Shown here piece by piece: positions 8,265-16,129 of a stretch of DNA of 20,462 nt. A program made the translations under genes and the position numbers. How positions within the stretch are numbered: the first letter of the stretch is position 1; each line of letters starts with the position of its first letter. The notes below the pieces were generated by a model that was given only the letters and a program-made list of their open reading frames with translations, was not told where the DNA came from and searched no databases. The stretch is from Candidatus Sulfotelmatobacter sp. (GTDB lineage Bacteria; Acidobacteriota; Terriglobia; Terriglobales; SbA1): contig JASLEQ010000453.1 of NCBI GenBank assembly GCA_030151135.1, forward strand, positions 1 to 20,462, given 5' to 3'.

Positions 8265-9733
8265 AAACTCTCCAGTTTTGGCTTCCGCAACTCGATGAAC
8301 TGCTGCATCCACTGCAGTTCAAAGGGAAACGAATAAACCCCAAGACGATATCGCCAACTGCTGAGAGATTTGAGCGCCCACCGACCCCACATCGGAAGGC
8401 GCATATCTTGAACTGTCGGCCACCGCGAGGAGACAACGAGTTCGAAATTGTCGATAAGGCTTTTTGTGGCGGGGCGCAGCCAAGGTGTCTGGGGATCTTT
8501 CTGGGTCGCGAATCGTTGCCATCGATCGGTTGCCCATTCGTCCGCAGTAGTTGGAAAGTGGACTGTGTCTTCAACATCGCCATACATACGAGCCCGCTGT
8601 GGGACTGGAGTGTAGTGCTCGACCACAATTTCTGAATCCGGATTAAGCCGCTTCAACTGCCGGATGAATTGGATACATTCACGCGTATCACCTTCGGGAT
8701 CCTTCGGGTTTCCAAAGATGATGGAGAATTCCGGGACAATGCCAAAGTTGCGAATTCGCGAGGCGAGGCCGAGTGTGTCTTCGACTCGAAGATCTTTATT
8801 CATTTCTTTGAGGTGCTGGTTTGATCCCGACTCAGCGCCAAAGAAGATCATGGTGCAACCCGCCCGGCGGATGGCCTCGAAGGTTGCGTCGGAGTAGCGC
8901 ATCATGATATCGATGCGTCCTTCGCACCACCATTGGAGGTTTAGCGGCGCCAAACGGTCAACGAGTTCGCGTGTATGGTCCTCGCGCAGGAAGAAGTTAT
9001 TGTCGTAGAACTGAACGGCATCCACACCATAACGTTCTACGAGATGCTTCAAAATTCCTTCGGTTCTCGCAGGCGACTCCATCTTTTCGCGGCTTCCCGA
9101 AAATGTAACCACACCACAAAAATTACATCGATAAGGGCAGCCGAGGCTTGCCTGATGCACCGCAGTGCGCTTACCGAGAAATGTTGGCCGCAGATATTGC
9201 TCAACTGGCAAGGCGTGATACGGATACCATGGAAAATTGTCGAGACTCTGCATCGGGCGCTCGGGGTTGTGCACCATTTTCCCTGAGGCATCTTTATACG
9301 AGAGGCCGGCAATCGTCTTCAGTTCACGCTGCCCGCGAATGGCCTGAATCAGCTCCAGAAACGTCTGTTCTCCCTGCCCGCGCGCCGCATAGTCAACATA
9401 GTGTGTGTTCAGCGCCGCAGCAGTGTAATTCGTGGCGAAGTATCCCCCCCAAACAATAGGAATATTCGGGAACCGTGTCCGGACTTGCCGACAGGTAGCG
9501 ACCGCACCAACGGTTTGAGGCCCCGGCATTACCGTGACGGCCAGAAGTTCAACTGCGTTTCGCTCAATGAGACTTATCAGCGTCTCAGTGGGATGTGGAT
9601 CAAGATTGCCATCGACGATTGCGTAGTCCTCACGTCCGTCGATCGTTGCGGCGATTGCCAACACGGAGAGCGGAAATCGGGTATTACGGGGCTTGGTGGC
9701 TTTCGGGTTGTAAAAAAGGATCATCTGCTCCAT
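8261..9733 (-). CDS. B12-binding-type radical SAM protein
   Basis: The 490-residue protein has a cobalamin-binding-like N-terminal Rossmann domain (about 1-140; VWGGYFAT at 94-101, ARGQGEQTFLEL at 117-128). A radical SAM core follows with the 4Fe-4S cluster motif CPYRCNFC (Cys199, Cys203, Cys206). Later core landmarks are FYDNNFFL (242-249), CEGRID (270-275) and FFGAESGSNQHL (297-308), the SAM-contacting strand typical of this class. Members of the class methylate or rearrange unactivated carbons, but some do not bind B12. No DxHxxG motif is visible, so cobalamin use is inferred from architecture. The C-terminal 100 residues (from about 390) are rich in Trp and basic residues and may bind substrate. 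It is the first gene of the leftward operon; AAGGG lies immediately before the ATG. It is only distantly related to the two tandem enzymes at 9933 and 11458. Confidence 0.88.
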   Translation of the reverse strand: MEQMILFYNPKATKPRNTRFPLSVLAIAATIDGREDYAIVDGNLDPHPTETLISLIERNAVELLAVTVMPGPQTVGAVATCRQVRTRFPNIPIVWGGYFATNYTAAALNTHYVDYAARGQGEQTFLELIQAIRGQRELKTIAGLSYKDASGKMVHNPERPMQSLDNFPWYPYHALPVEQYLRPTFLGKRTAVHQASLGCPYRCNFCGVVTFSGSREKMESPARTEGILKHLVERYGVDAVQFYDNNFFLREDHTRELVDRLAPLNLQWWCEGRIDIMMRYSDATFEAIRRAGCTMIFFGAESGSNQHLKEMNKDLRVEDTLGLASRIRNFGIVPEFSIIFGNPKDPEGDTRECIQFIRQLKRLNPDSEIVVEHYTPVPQRARMYGDVEDTVHFPTTADEWATDRWQRFATQKDPQTPWLRPATKSLIDNFELVVSSRWPTVQDMRLPMWGRWALKSLSSWRYRLGVYSFPFELQWMQQFIELRKPKLESL

Positions 9734-9932
9734 GTCCCTTCCGAAATGATGGTGTCTGCCTCGAACCGAGTTCGCTCGTTACGTTAGCAACGCCATAAAG
9801 CTCAGTTGTCTGGAAGTTGTTACCGGTATGTAAAACACATGTGACAGCGAATTAACCCGGTTTTGACAATCGGGTGAAGTGGGGGGCCTATTCTCGGGCG
9901 AATCCCAGTTAATGTAAACGGGGGCCCAATCA
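9734..9932. promoter_or_regulatory. divergent intergenic control region between the two biosynthetic operons
   Basis: These 199 bases separate the leftward operon (first codon 9733) from the rightward one (9933) and must hold both promoters. It contains an exact TTGACA at 9863-9868 for the + strand, flanked by an inverted repeat ACCCG (9855-9859) and CGGGT (9871-9875). An 8-base palindrome CACATGTG lies at 9836-9843. No convincing -10/-35 pair was found for the leftward operon; its promoter probably lies within 9745-9850. No small open frame with a ribosome site was recognised here. Confidence 0.6.
9863..9894 (+). promoter_or_regulatory. candidate sigma70-type promoter of the rightward radical SAM operon
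   Basis: A consensus -35 hexamer TTGACA (9863-9868) is followed by TATTCT (9889-9894), which matches the -10 consensus at four of six bases. The spacer is 20 bases, longer than the usual 16-18, so the -10 assignment is uncertain. Transcription from here would leave a leader of roughly 30 bases before the GTG at 9933. Confidence 0.35.
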
Positions 9933-11423
9933 GTGGCTGACGTCCTGCTAACTCACTCCTATCACCTTTATTACGACCGAAAGCAAACCCGGAAGATGCA
10001 GCCATATCTGCCGCTGGGAACCCTTTATGCAGCTGCCTTGCTGCGCTCGGAAGGAGTATCGGTCGCGGTGTTTGACACCATGCTCAACAACCCCGAACAG
10101 GGGTTTGAGGAAGCTCTAAGACGTCATCGCCCTAAAATCGTCGTTGTCTACGAAGATAGCTTTAACTATCTCTCGAAGATGTGCCTTTCGAGGATGCGTG
10201 AAGTGGCGTATCACATCCTCGATGCTTCTTTGGAAGCCGGGACAACGGTTGTGATTAACGGTTCTGACGCAACCGATCATACCCTTGAATATCTCAACAG
10301 GGGTTTTCATTATGTACTGCTCGGAGAGGCAGAGTGGACTCTCCTGGAGTTGGTATCAAGACTAAACAGCGAGCTTGGCGGCGATGCGAGAACCATCGCA
10401 GGCCTCGCTCACCTGCATCCGACCAGCGGTGAGCTTATTCGTACGGAACGGCGCCGACTCATGCGCGATCTCGACATGCTGCCTCTACCGGCACGCGATT
10501 TAGTGCCAATAGACCAATATCGGGACGCCTGGAAGCAGGCGCACGGCTATTTTTCGGTCAATATGGTCTCGAGCCGCGGATGTCCGTATAGCTGCAACTG
10601 GTGCGCGAGGCCAATTTATGGCAATTCTTTCGCAGTTCGTTCGGCGACCCTCGTCGCAGAGGAAATGTACCGGCTGAAGAATGAATCGGGTGCAGAGCAT
10701 ATCTGGTTTGCAGATGACATCTTCGGTTTGCAATCAAGGTGGGTGCGGCAGTTTGCCGATGAGGTCGAAGCGCTGGATGCGGCTGTCCCGTTCAAAATGC
10801 AAACGCGGCTGGACTTGATGACGCCCGAAACAACGCAGCATTTACATCGAGCAGGGTGCGTAGAAGCGTGGATGGGCGTTGAATCGGGGTCACAGAAAAT
10901 CCTCGACGCCATGGATAAAGGAACTCATATCGATCAGATCGGTGCCACCCGGGAAAATCTCAGAAATGCCGACATTCGTGCCTGTTATTTCTTGCAATTC
11001 GGCTATCCAGGCGAGACATGGGAAGACATCAAAGAGACGGTGAAGATGATCCGAACCACGCGGCCAGACGATATTGGTGTATCGGTCTCTTATCCGCTCC
11101 CGGGAACCAAGTTTTACGACCGTGTTCAGGCGCAGCTGCGCGGAAAAACGAACTGGAGCGACAGTGAAGACCTGGCGATGATGTTCCACGGCACATATAC
11201 CAACGAATTCTATCGAGCTCTGCACGACGCATTGCACGCCGAAGTCAACTCCTGGCATGGGCCCCAGAGTAGGGAGGGGCAACTCCCTTCCGATTGCGAT
11301 GTTCTCTGGCAAAAGGTGGAGATGCTGGAAAAAAACTGCCGGAATCCGCATGCCACCGAACTTGCCGAACCGCCGGTAAACCAACTCGTGCAGCTAGCGG
11401 TTCCCAACTCTTTTAGAGGCTGA
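9933..11423 (+). CDS. B12-binding-type radical SAM protein (first of a tandem pair)
   Basis: This 496-residue protein starts at GTG (9933), 9 bases after a GGGGG run that may serve as a weak ribosome site. The N-terminal domain (about 1-150) has B12-binding-like layout: DVLLTHSYHLYYD, then PYLPLGTLYAAALLRSEGVSVAVFD (24-48) and LLGEAEWTLLEL (129-140). The radical SAM cluster motif is RGCPYSCNWC with Cys217, Cys221 and Cys224, followed by WFADDIFG, a charged strand QTRLDLMT, and WMGVESGSQKILDAMDKG, typical of BchE-like and HpnJ-like families. The whole length aligns with the next gene's product, so the two arose by duplication. The C-terminal tail beyond about residue 420 is family-specific. 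The chemistry could be methylation or cyclisation; neither substrate nor cobalamin use can be shown from sequence alone. Confidence 0.88.
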   Translation: MADVLLTHSYHLYYDRKQTRKMQPYLPLGTLYAAALLRSEGVSVAVFDTMLNNPEQGFEEALRRHRPKIVVVYEDSFNYLSKMCLSRMREVAYHILDASLEAGTTVVINGSDATDHTLEYLNRGFHYVLLGEAEWTLLELVSRLNSELGGDARTIAGLAHLHPTSGELIRTERRRLMRDLDMLPLPARDLVPIDQYRDAWKQAHGYFSVNMVSSRGCPYSCNWCARPIYGNSFAVRSATLVAEEMYRLKNESGAEHIWFADDIFGLQSRWVRQFADEVEALDAAVPFKMQTRLDLMTPETTQHLHRAGCVEAWMGVESGSQKILDAMDKGTHIDQIGATRENLRNADIRACYFLQFGYPGETWEDIKETVKMIRTTRPDDIGVSVSYPLPGTKFYDRVQAQLRGKTNWSDSEDLAMMFHGTYTNEFYRALHDALHAEVNSWHGPQSREGQLPSDCDVLWQKVEMLEKNCRNPHATELAEPPVNQLVQLAVPNSFRG

Positions 11424-11457
11424 TAAAAAATCTGGCATCCGTTGTGTTGTTGCGTTC

Positions 11458-12852
11458 ATGGATCTACTTCTTACTCACGGTTACTTTCTTTACGAAGATC
11501 CCAAGGAGCTTCAGATCATGAAGCCATATGCGCCTCTGGGACTTCTCTACATCTGCTCGTATCTGCGCAGCAAGGGATTGCAGGTGGAGGTATTCGACTC
11601 GACCTTTTCTTCACGCGCTTCCTTGTTCGAGATTCTTGAGCAGAGACCTCCGTCAGTGCTGGGTATCTACGCAAATTTGATGACGCGGCCGACCGTCGTC
11701 GAGATTCTCAAGGTCGCAAGAGATGCCGGGTGGAAGACGATTGTTGGCGGGCCGGAACCAGGCGCGTACATCGACGAATATCTTAACGCCGGAGCCGATG
11801 TGGTTGTCATCGGAGAGGGAGAACTCACATGCGAGGAACTTGTTCCAATGTTGCAGGCGGGCTCTCTCGATGCCCTCCAAAAAGTTGATGGGATTGCGTA
11901 TCGGCAGAGCGACGGCACCGTCGTGCGAACGTCTCCACGGGCGCAGATACCAGACCTTGACGCGCAGCCATGGCCCGCGCGAGATGCCATAGACTTCGAC
12001 CGGTATCTTTCAACGTGGAGGGAACACCACGGACAGGGCTCAGTCTCGTTGATCACGGCGCGGGGATGTCCTTATCATTGCCGCTGGTGTAGCCATCAAG
12101 TCTTCGGAAAGACTCACCGGCGGCGTTCGCCCGCCGCTGTGGCAGACGAATTGGAATGGTGCGTCGATCAATACAAGCCGGAGGTCGCGTGGATGGCCGA
12201 TGATGTGTTTACCATTCATCACGGCTGGTTATTCGATTACGCCAAGGAACTCAGCCGCCGGAATCTGCACATTCCGTTCGAGTGCATATCCAGAGCCGAT
12301 CGTTTAAATCCTCTGGTAATCGAAACGTTGGCGCGGATGGGATGCTTCCGCATTTGGATAGGGTCGGAGAGCGGCTCGCAACGAATTCTCGACTCCATGG
12401 AACGCGGTGTGACCGTCGAGCAGGTACGAAACGCGGTGGCTCTGTGTAAGGCGAATGGGATACAAACAGGTATTTTTTTGATGTGGGGCTACGAAGGTGA
12501 AGAGATGCGTGATATAGAAGACACAATCGATCACGTAAGAACGACCGATCCCGATATCTTCTTCACCACCGTGGCGTATCCAATCAAAGGAACACCTTAC
12601 TTTTCGGAAGTTTCCGACAAAACTGAGTTGCTGAAAGTGTGGAATCAAGGATCCGATCGCGAGGTTCGGATTCGGGGACGTCACTCACGTCGTTTTTATA
12701 GTTTTGCCGATAAACTTATGCGTAGTGAAGTCGAACTGAAACGCCTGTCCGCTCGCGAGAATCCGCCCTATGCAGACGTTGAACGGTTGAAAAATGAAAT
12801 CGCCGGTCACCGATCAAATCTGTATGCATCGGCGAACGAAATGGAGGCGTGA
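11458..12852 (+). CDS. B12-binding-type radical SAM protein (second of a tandem pair)
   Basis: This 464-residue paralogue of the preceding protein has the same opening (MDLLLTHGYFLYED, then KPYAPLGLLYICSYLRSKGLQVEVFD) and layout. The B12-binding-like domain shows IVGGPEPGAYIDEYL (95-109) and VVIGEGELTCEEL (116-128), a better match to the canonical domain than in its neighbour. The radical SAM cluster motif RGCPYHCRWC has Cys204, Cys208 and Cys211, followed by SHQVFGKTHRRRSP, a signature of a large uncharacterised subfamily. Downstream are WMADDVFT and WIGSESGSQRILDSMERG. The ATG lies 34 bases after the previous stop with no obvious ribosome site, so translation may be weak or re-initiated. 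The C-terminal part (about 390-464) is basic and predicted helical. Function is inferred only at class level. Confidence 0.88.
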   Translation: MDLLLTHGYFLYEDPKELQIMKPYAPLGLLYICSYLRSKGLQVEVFDSTFSSRASLFEILEQRPPSVLGIYANLMTRPTVVEILKVARDAGWKTIVGGPEPGAYIDEYLNAGADVVVIGEGELTCEELVPMLQAGSLDALQKVDGIAYRQSDGTVVRTSPRAQIPDLDAQPWPARDAIDFDRYLSTWREHHGQGSVSLITARGCPYHCRWCSHQVFGKTHRRRSPAAVADELEWCVDQYKPEVAWMADDVFTIHHGWLFDYAKELSRRNLHIPFECISRADRLNPLVIETLARMGCFRIWIGSESGSQRILDSMERGVTVEQVRNAVALCKANGIQTGIFLMWGYEGEEMRDIEDTIDHVRTTDPDIFFTTVAYPIKGTPYFSEVSDKTELLKVWNQGSDREVRIRGRHSRRFYSFADKLMRSEVELKRLSARENPPYADVERLKNEIAGHRSNLYASANEMEA

Positions 12853-12859
12853 TTCGCGC

Positions 12860-13672
12860 GTGTCAGCGACTCATTCCAATGTCCACCGTACGGCGTTTGA
12901 TGGTATCGCTGATTCGTACGACAGCACGTTCACGTATTCCAGTGTAGGCCAGGCTCAGCGCTCAGCGACCTGGGATGCATTCCGAAAAGCGTTTCGGCCG
13001 GGTGATCGTGTGCTGGATCTAGGATGCGGCACAGGAATCGACGGATGGTTCCTTGCCGGACAGGGCGTCAAGGTTCTTGCGGTGGACAGCTCTGCAGAGA
13101 TGATCAGGGTCGCCAGAGAGCGATTGGCATCCCACGCAAAACAGACTCCTATTGAGTTTGAAGTGACTGCCATCGAGGACCTCAGGCAGTTGAAGGATAG
13201 ACGCCCTTATGACGGCCTTGTATCCAATTTTTCTGCCCTTAATTTCGTTGAAGATTTACGACGAGTAGCTCGAGATAGCGCAGAGTTACTGCGCCCTGGG
13301 GCAACCGCTCTCTTATGTTTTCTGGGACCGATTTGTCTATGGGAGGTGATTTGGCATGTGGCACGGAGAAACCCAGAAAAGGCTTTCCGGAGATGGAAAA
13401 AGAATGGGACTATCGCGCGGCTCGCAGATGGATCGGCATTGAGGATTCGTTATCCACGTGTACGCTCTCTGGCACGAACCTTCGCGCCTGAGTTTCGCCT
13501 GAAATCCTGGAAGGGGATCGGGGTGGCGGTGCCGCCGAGTTACACCGAATCGTTGGTTGGAAGATTCCCTCGTACGATGCGCTTCGCGACCAAGGCGGAC
13601 GCGATACTTGGCCGCTGTCGTGGCACGCGCGGCCTTGCGGATCACGTGTTGCTGGAGTTTGTGAGAAAGTAA
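12860..13672 (+). CDS. class I SAM-dependent methyltransferase
   Basis: This is a Rossmann-fold methyltransferase. Motif I VLDLGCGTGIDGWFLAGQG is followed by the acidic strand VLAVDSSAEMI, EVTAIEDLRQL, and a post-II segment YDGLVSNFSALNFVEDL. The catalytic domain begins at FDGIADSYDSTF, the common N-terminal lead of this family. A GTG at 12860 was chosen: it is 7 bases after the preceding stop, and GGAGG at 12843-12847 lies 12 bases upstream, a long spacer. In-frame ATGs at 12794 and 12824 lie inside the preceding gene and would add basic residues with no family look. The C-terminal half carries a hydrophobic segment (ALLCFLGPICLWEVIWHVA), so it may act at the membrane on a lipid intermediate. 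It ends 2 bases before the next methyltransferase. Confidence 0.83.
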   Translation: MSATHSNVHRTAFDGIADSYDSTFTYSSVGQAQRSATWDAFRKAFRPGDRVLDLGCGTGIDGWFLAGQGVKVLAVDSSAEMIRVARERLASHAKQTPIEFEVTAIEDLRQLKDRRPYDGLVSNFSALNFVEDLRRVARDSAELLRPGATALLCFLGPICLWEVIWHVARRNPEKAFRRWKKNGTIARLADGSALRIRYPRVRSLARTFAPEFRLKSWKGIGVAVPPSYTESLVGRFPRTMRFATKADAILGRCRGTRGLADHVLLEFVRK

Positions 13673-13674
13673 CG

Positions 13675-14667
13675 ATGATTGAATCCCATTTACAACACGA
13701 AATGACTTTTTCGAACGCAATCAGCGGACTCCGTATGCGTTGTCTCAACTGCGGTGGCGGATCCTTATTGCCGGAGAACGTTTTGGAATCTAGTTACCGC
13801 TGCTGCGACTGCGGATTCCTGATTGCGGAAAAGGCTGGGATTTTTCGAACCTTACGGCCAGAACGGCGAGCGTATTTCGAACGCTTCATCGAACAGTACT
13901 CAGCTGTTCGCGCGCGGGAAGGCCGAGGTTCAAGTTCATCCGACTACTACCTGGCACTGCCGTTCCGGGATATCACAGGAAACCATTCATGGCAGTGGAA
14001 CATTCGAGGCCGTACTTTCCGGCACATTGAGAGATACCTCTTGCCGGGTATCGAGCGGGAGTATTCCGATGGTTGCGACGTACTTGATCTCGGCGCCGGC
14101 AACTGCTGGCTGAGCTATCGTTTAGCATTGCGCGGGCATCGCGCCGTTGCTGTCGATCTTGTTGACAACGAAGCTGACGGTTTGGGCGCCGGAATGCATT
14201 ATCTTCGCCATCTTGATCGCCCGTTTCCTCGCTTTCATGCCGAAATGGATTGCTTGCCCTTTGAAGATGCACAGTTCGACGTCGCCATCTTCAATGCGTC
14301 ATTTCATTATTCTGTGGATTATGAAGTGACATTGGCTGAAACGCTGAGATGTCTGCGGCGGCCGGGTTACGTCCTTATCGCGGATTCCGCCTTTTACGCG
14401 CGCGAGGAAAGCGGACGCGCCATGTTAGACGAAAAGCGTGCTTCCTTCAAACAGCGGTTTGGCTTCGAATCCGACAGCATCCCGAGCCGTGAATATCTCA
14501 CGCCAGAGATCCTGAGCCATCTCGCGCAACGATTTGCCCTGAAATGGAAAGTTCTGCGTCCGTGGTACGGATTTGACTGGGCACTGCGGCCGATCAAGGC
14601 ACGATTAGCAAGAAAACGGGCACCTTCCCGTTTTTACATTTTTTGGGCGAAGGTTGAAAGCCGATGA
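13675..14667 (+). CDS. class I SAM-dependent methyltransferase with N-terminal zinc-ribbon-like motif
   Basis: The N-terminus carries two paired-cysteine knuckles, CLNC (Cys23, Cys26) and CCDC (Cys43 or 44, Cys46), spaced like a small zinc ribbon. This is seen in some methyltransferases of antibiotic and polysaccharide clusters. After a linker, the Rossmann methyltransferase domain follows with motif I DVLDLGAGNCWLSYRLALRG (135-154), the acidic strand AVAVDL, AEMDCLPFEDAQFDVAIFNASFHY as motif II/post-II, and a motif III-like RRPGYVLIADSAF. The C-terminal stretch (about 255-330) is basic. The ATG lies 2 bases after the preceding stop without a strong ribosome site, consistent with coupling. 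Its stop overlaps the next start as ATGA at 14664-14667. The substrate is unknown. Confidence 0.83.
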   Translation: MIESHLQHEMTFSNAISGLRMRCLNCGGGSLLPENVLESSYRCCDCGFLIAEKAGIFRTLRPERRAYFERFIEQYSAVRAREGRGSSSSDYYLALPFRDITGNHSWQWNIRGRTFRHIERYLLPGIEREYSDGCDVLDLGAGNCWLSYRLALRGHRAVAVDLVDNEADGLGAGMHYLRHLDRPFPRFHAEMDCLPFEDAQFDVAIFNASFHYSVDYEVTLAETLRCLRRPGYVLIADSAFYAREESGRAMLDEKRASFKQRFGFESDSIPSREYLTPEILSHLAQRFALKWKVLRPWYGFDWALRPIKARLARKRAPSRFYIFWAKVESR

Positions 14668-15719
14668 GCGGGCTTGTGCCTATCTCGACGTTGAGCCAAC
14701 CTCCCGCTACCGCTGCGACGTCAGGCGATAAACATATCGTTAGAACTTTGCCGGTCCTGGTCATCTCTCCGCATAACCAATGTAACTGTCGCTGTGCCAT
14801 GTGCGACATCTGGCGTATCCGTGAGTCTCGTCAACTTGCACCTGCAGACCTGGAACAGCAGCTAAATTGTTTCCGCGAATTGAAGGTTCGCTGGGTTGCG
14901 TTCTCCGGTGGAGAAGCACAACTCAACGAAAACTTATTCGTTCTCTCCCGTATGCTGCGCCGTGAAGGTATCCGAATCACATTGCTGACGGCGGGATTGT
15001 TGCTGGCGGAGCACGCTGCCGAGATTGCCGCTGCTGTAGACGACATCACAGTCTCTTTGGACGGTCCGCCACCAGTGCACGATGGAATCCGACGTGTTCG
15101 CGGTGCGTATGAGAAATTGGCTGCGGGCGTACGGGCCGTTCGTGAGCTGCGAGCGGATATGCCGATCAGCGCACGATGTACTGTACAGAAAGCGAATCAT
15201 TCCGCGCTTTGTCGGACCGCGCAAGTGGCAGGAAATCTTGGGTTGAATTCCATTTCATTTCTTGCTGCCGACCTGACGTCGAGCGCATTTAACCGTCCTG
15301 AGGGTTGGCCGGAAGAGCAGCAGAGCAAAATCGGGCTGAATGCAGAAGAGGTCGAATTACTCGCGCAAGAAATCGAACGTGTCATAAGCGCTTATTGCGA
15401 GGAGCGCGAGGTCGAATTCGTAGTGGAGAGCCCACACAGACTTCGTAAAATTGTGACGCACTTTCGCGTTCATCTGGGAAAAGCTGTTCCCGTCGCCCCG
15501 CTGTGCAATGCTCCATGGGTGTCCGCCGTCATCGAGGCCTCCGGAGATGTCAGACCCTGCTTCTTCCATCCAGCATTCGGAAACATTCACGATAAGCCAC
15601 TCACAGAGATCGTTAACGGAGCCGCAGCACTAGACTTTCGCTCGAAGTTGGACGTCGCCACAAATCCTGTTTGCCGCCGTTGCGTCTGCTCCCTGCACAT
15701 AGAGACGCAGTCAGAGTAA
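14664..15719 (+). CDS. radical SAM protein with SPASM-like C-terminal cysteines
   Basis: This 351-residue radical SAM enzyme has the cluster motif at Cys40, Cys44 and Cys47 (CNCRCAMCDIW). It is followed by VAFSGGEAQLNENLFVL (78-94), the GGE motif that contacts SAM, and DDITVSLDGPPPVHDGIRRVRGAYEKL (126-152), typical of MoaA/PqqE-like folds. The C-terminal region has Cys281, Cys299 (GDVRPCFFH), Cys337, Cys340 and Cys342, the pattern of a short SPASM/twitch auxiliary iron-sulfur site. Unlike the three other radical SAM proteins here it has no B12-like domain. SPASM enzymes often act on peptides, but relatives with MCDIW also occur in polysaccharide and lipid clusters, so no substrate is assigned. 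Its ATG overlaps the methyltransferase stop by 4 bases. It is the last gene of the rightward operon. Confidence 0.87.
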   Translation: MSGLVPISTLSQPPATAATSGDKHIVRTLPVLVISPHNQCNCRCAMCDIWRIRESRQLAPADLEQQLNCFRELKVRWVAFSGGEAQLNENLFVLSRMLRREGIRITLLTAGLLLAEHAAEIAAAVDDITVSLDGPPPVHDGIRRVRGAYEKLAAGVRAVRELRADMPISARCTVQKANHSALCRTAQVAGNLGLNSISFLAADLTSSAFNRPEGWPEEQQSKIGLNAEEVELLAQEIERVISAYCEEREVEFVVESPHRLRKIVTHFRVHLGKAVPVAPLCNAPWVSAVIEASGDVRPCFFHPAFGNIHDKPLTEIVNGAAALDFRSKLDVATNPVCRRCVCSLHIETQSE

Positions 15720-15728
15720 GTGCGTCTG

Positions 15729-15756
15729 AGCGTTATTGACGGCAAAGCCCAACGCT
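15729..15756. terminator. weak hairpin between convergent genes
   Basis: The 35-base gap between convergent stops contains a 6-base inverted repeat, AGCGTT (15729-15734) and AACGCT (15751-15756), with an inner GGC/GCC pairing at 15741-15749. There is no T run on either side, and the right arm overlaps the stop of the leftward gene. It is at most a factor-assisted or imperfect terminator. Confidence 0.25.
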
Positions 15757-16129
15757 AGCTGGCCGGTTCAATGCTCGATACCTTAATCTTCTTTTTGTCC
15801 AACGAGCCTTTCACGCGCACCTTCTGTCCCGCGAATGATGCTGCTTTATCTTGATCATCAAGAGCATATATAGTTCTCTTTTCCGCATCGAAGAGAACAT
15901 ACTTCGCTCCCAGTTGGACGCACTTCTGCGCGCAGGTCTGCTTATCACGGCCCATGCTTTTCATTTCGTCCATCATCTTGTCGTGGGAGCCGTCCTTTGC
16001 ACAGAGAGAGTCCATGATTTCGCCGGTAAACACAACGCTGCTTTTGTCTGTTGCATGAATTGCTTGTGGCGTCATTGCCAAGATAGACGCGGTGACGGCA
16101 ATCATTGCGAGATTGTTCCAGACTTTCAT
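15755..16129 (-). CDS. small secreted DUF5818-like protein, cysteine/methionine-rich
   Basis: This 124-residue protein has a signal peptide: MKVW, hydrophobic AMIAVTASILAM, and probable cleavage after AIHA (residue 26). The mature part has Cys43, Cys66 and Cys70 with His49 and Met51, 52, 56 and 59 between them. This resembles a metal- or redox-active loop, then short strands (KYVLFD, VRVKGSL, IKVSSIEPAS). The layout matches acidobacterial secreted proteins of the DUF5818 type, recalled without a database check. The start chosen has GGAGGG (16137-16132) directly upstream; an ATG at 16216 would add 29 residues and bury the signal peptide. It is divergent from the outer-membrane protein gene and convergent with the radical SAM gene. 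It shows no visible link to the biosynthetic locus, and its function is unknown. Confidence 0.7.
   Translation of the reverse strand: MKVWNNLAMIAVTASILAMTPQAIHATDKSSVVFTGEIMDSLCAKDGSHDKMMDEMKSMGRDKQTCAQKCVQLGAKYVLFDAEKRTIYALDDQDKAASFAGQKVRVKGSLDKKKIKVSSIEPAS

Noticed and set aside
9820..10005. A 61-codon - strand frame near the divergent promoter, considered as a precursor peptide.
   Set aside because: It overlaps the start of the radical SAM gene, has no ribosome site, and shows no leader/core pattern.
8261..12852. Assignment of the B12-type radical SAM proteins to hopanoid (HpnJ-like) or bacteriochlorophyll (BchE-like) pathways.
   Set aside because: Only class-level motifs match; no other hopanoid or bacteriochlorophyll gene is present.
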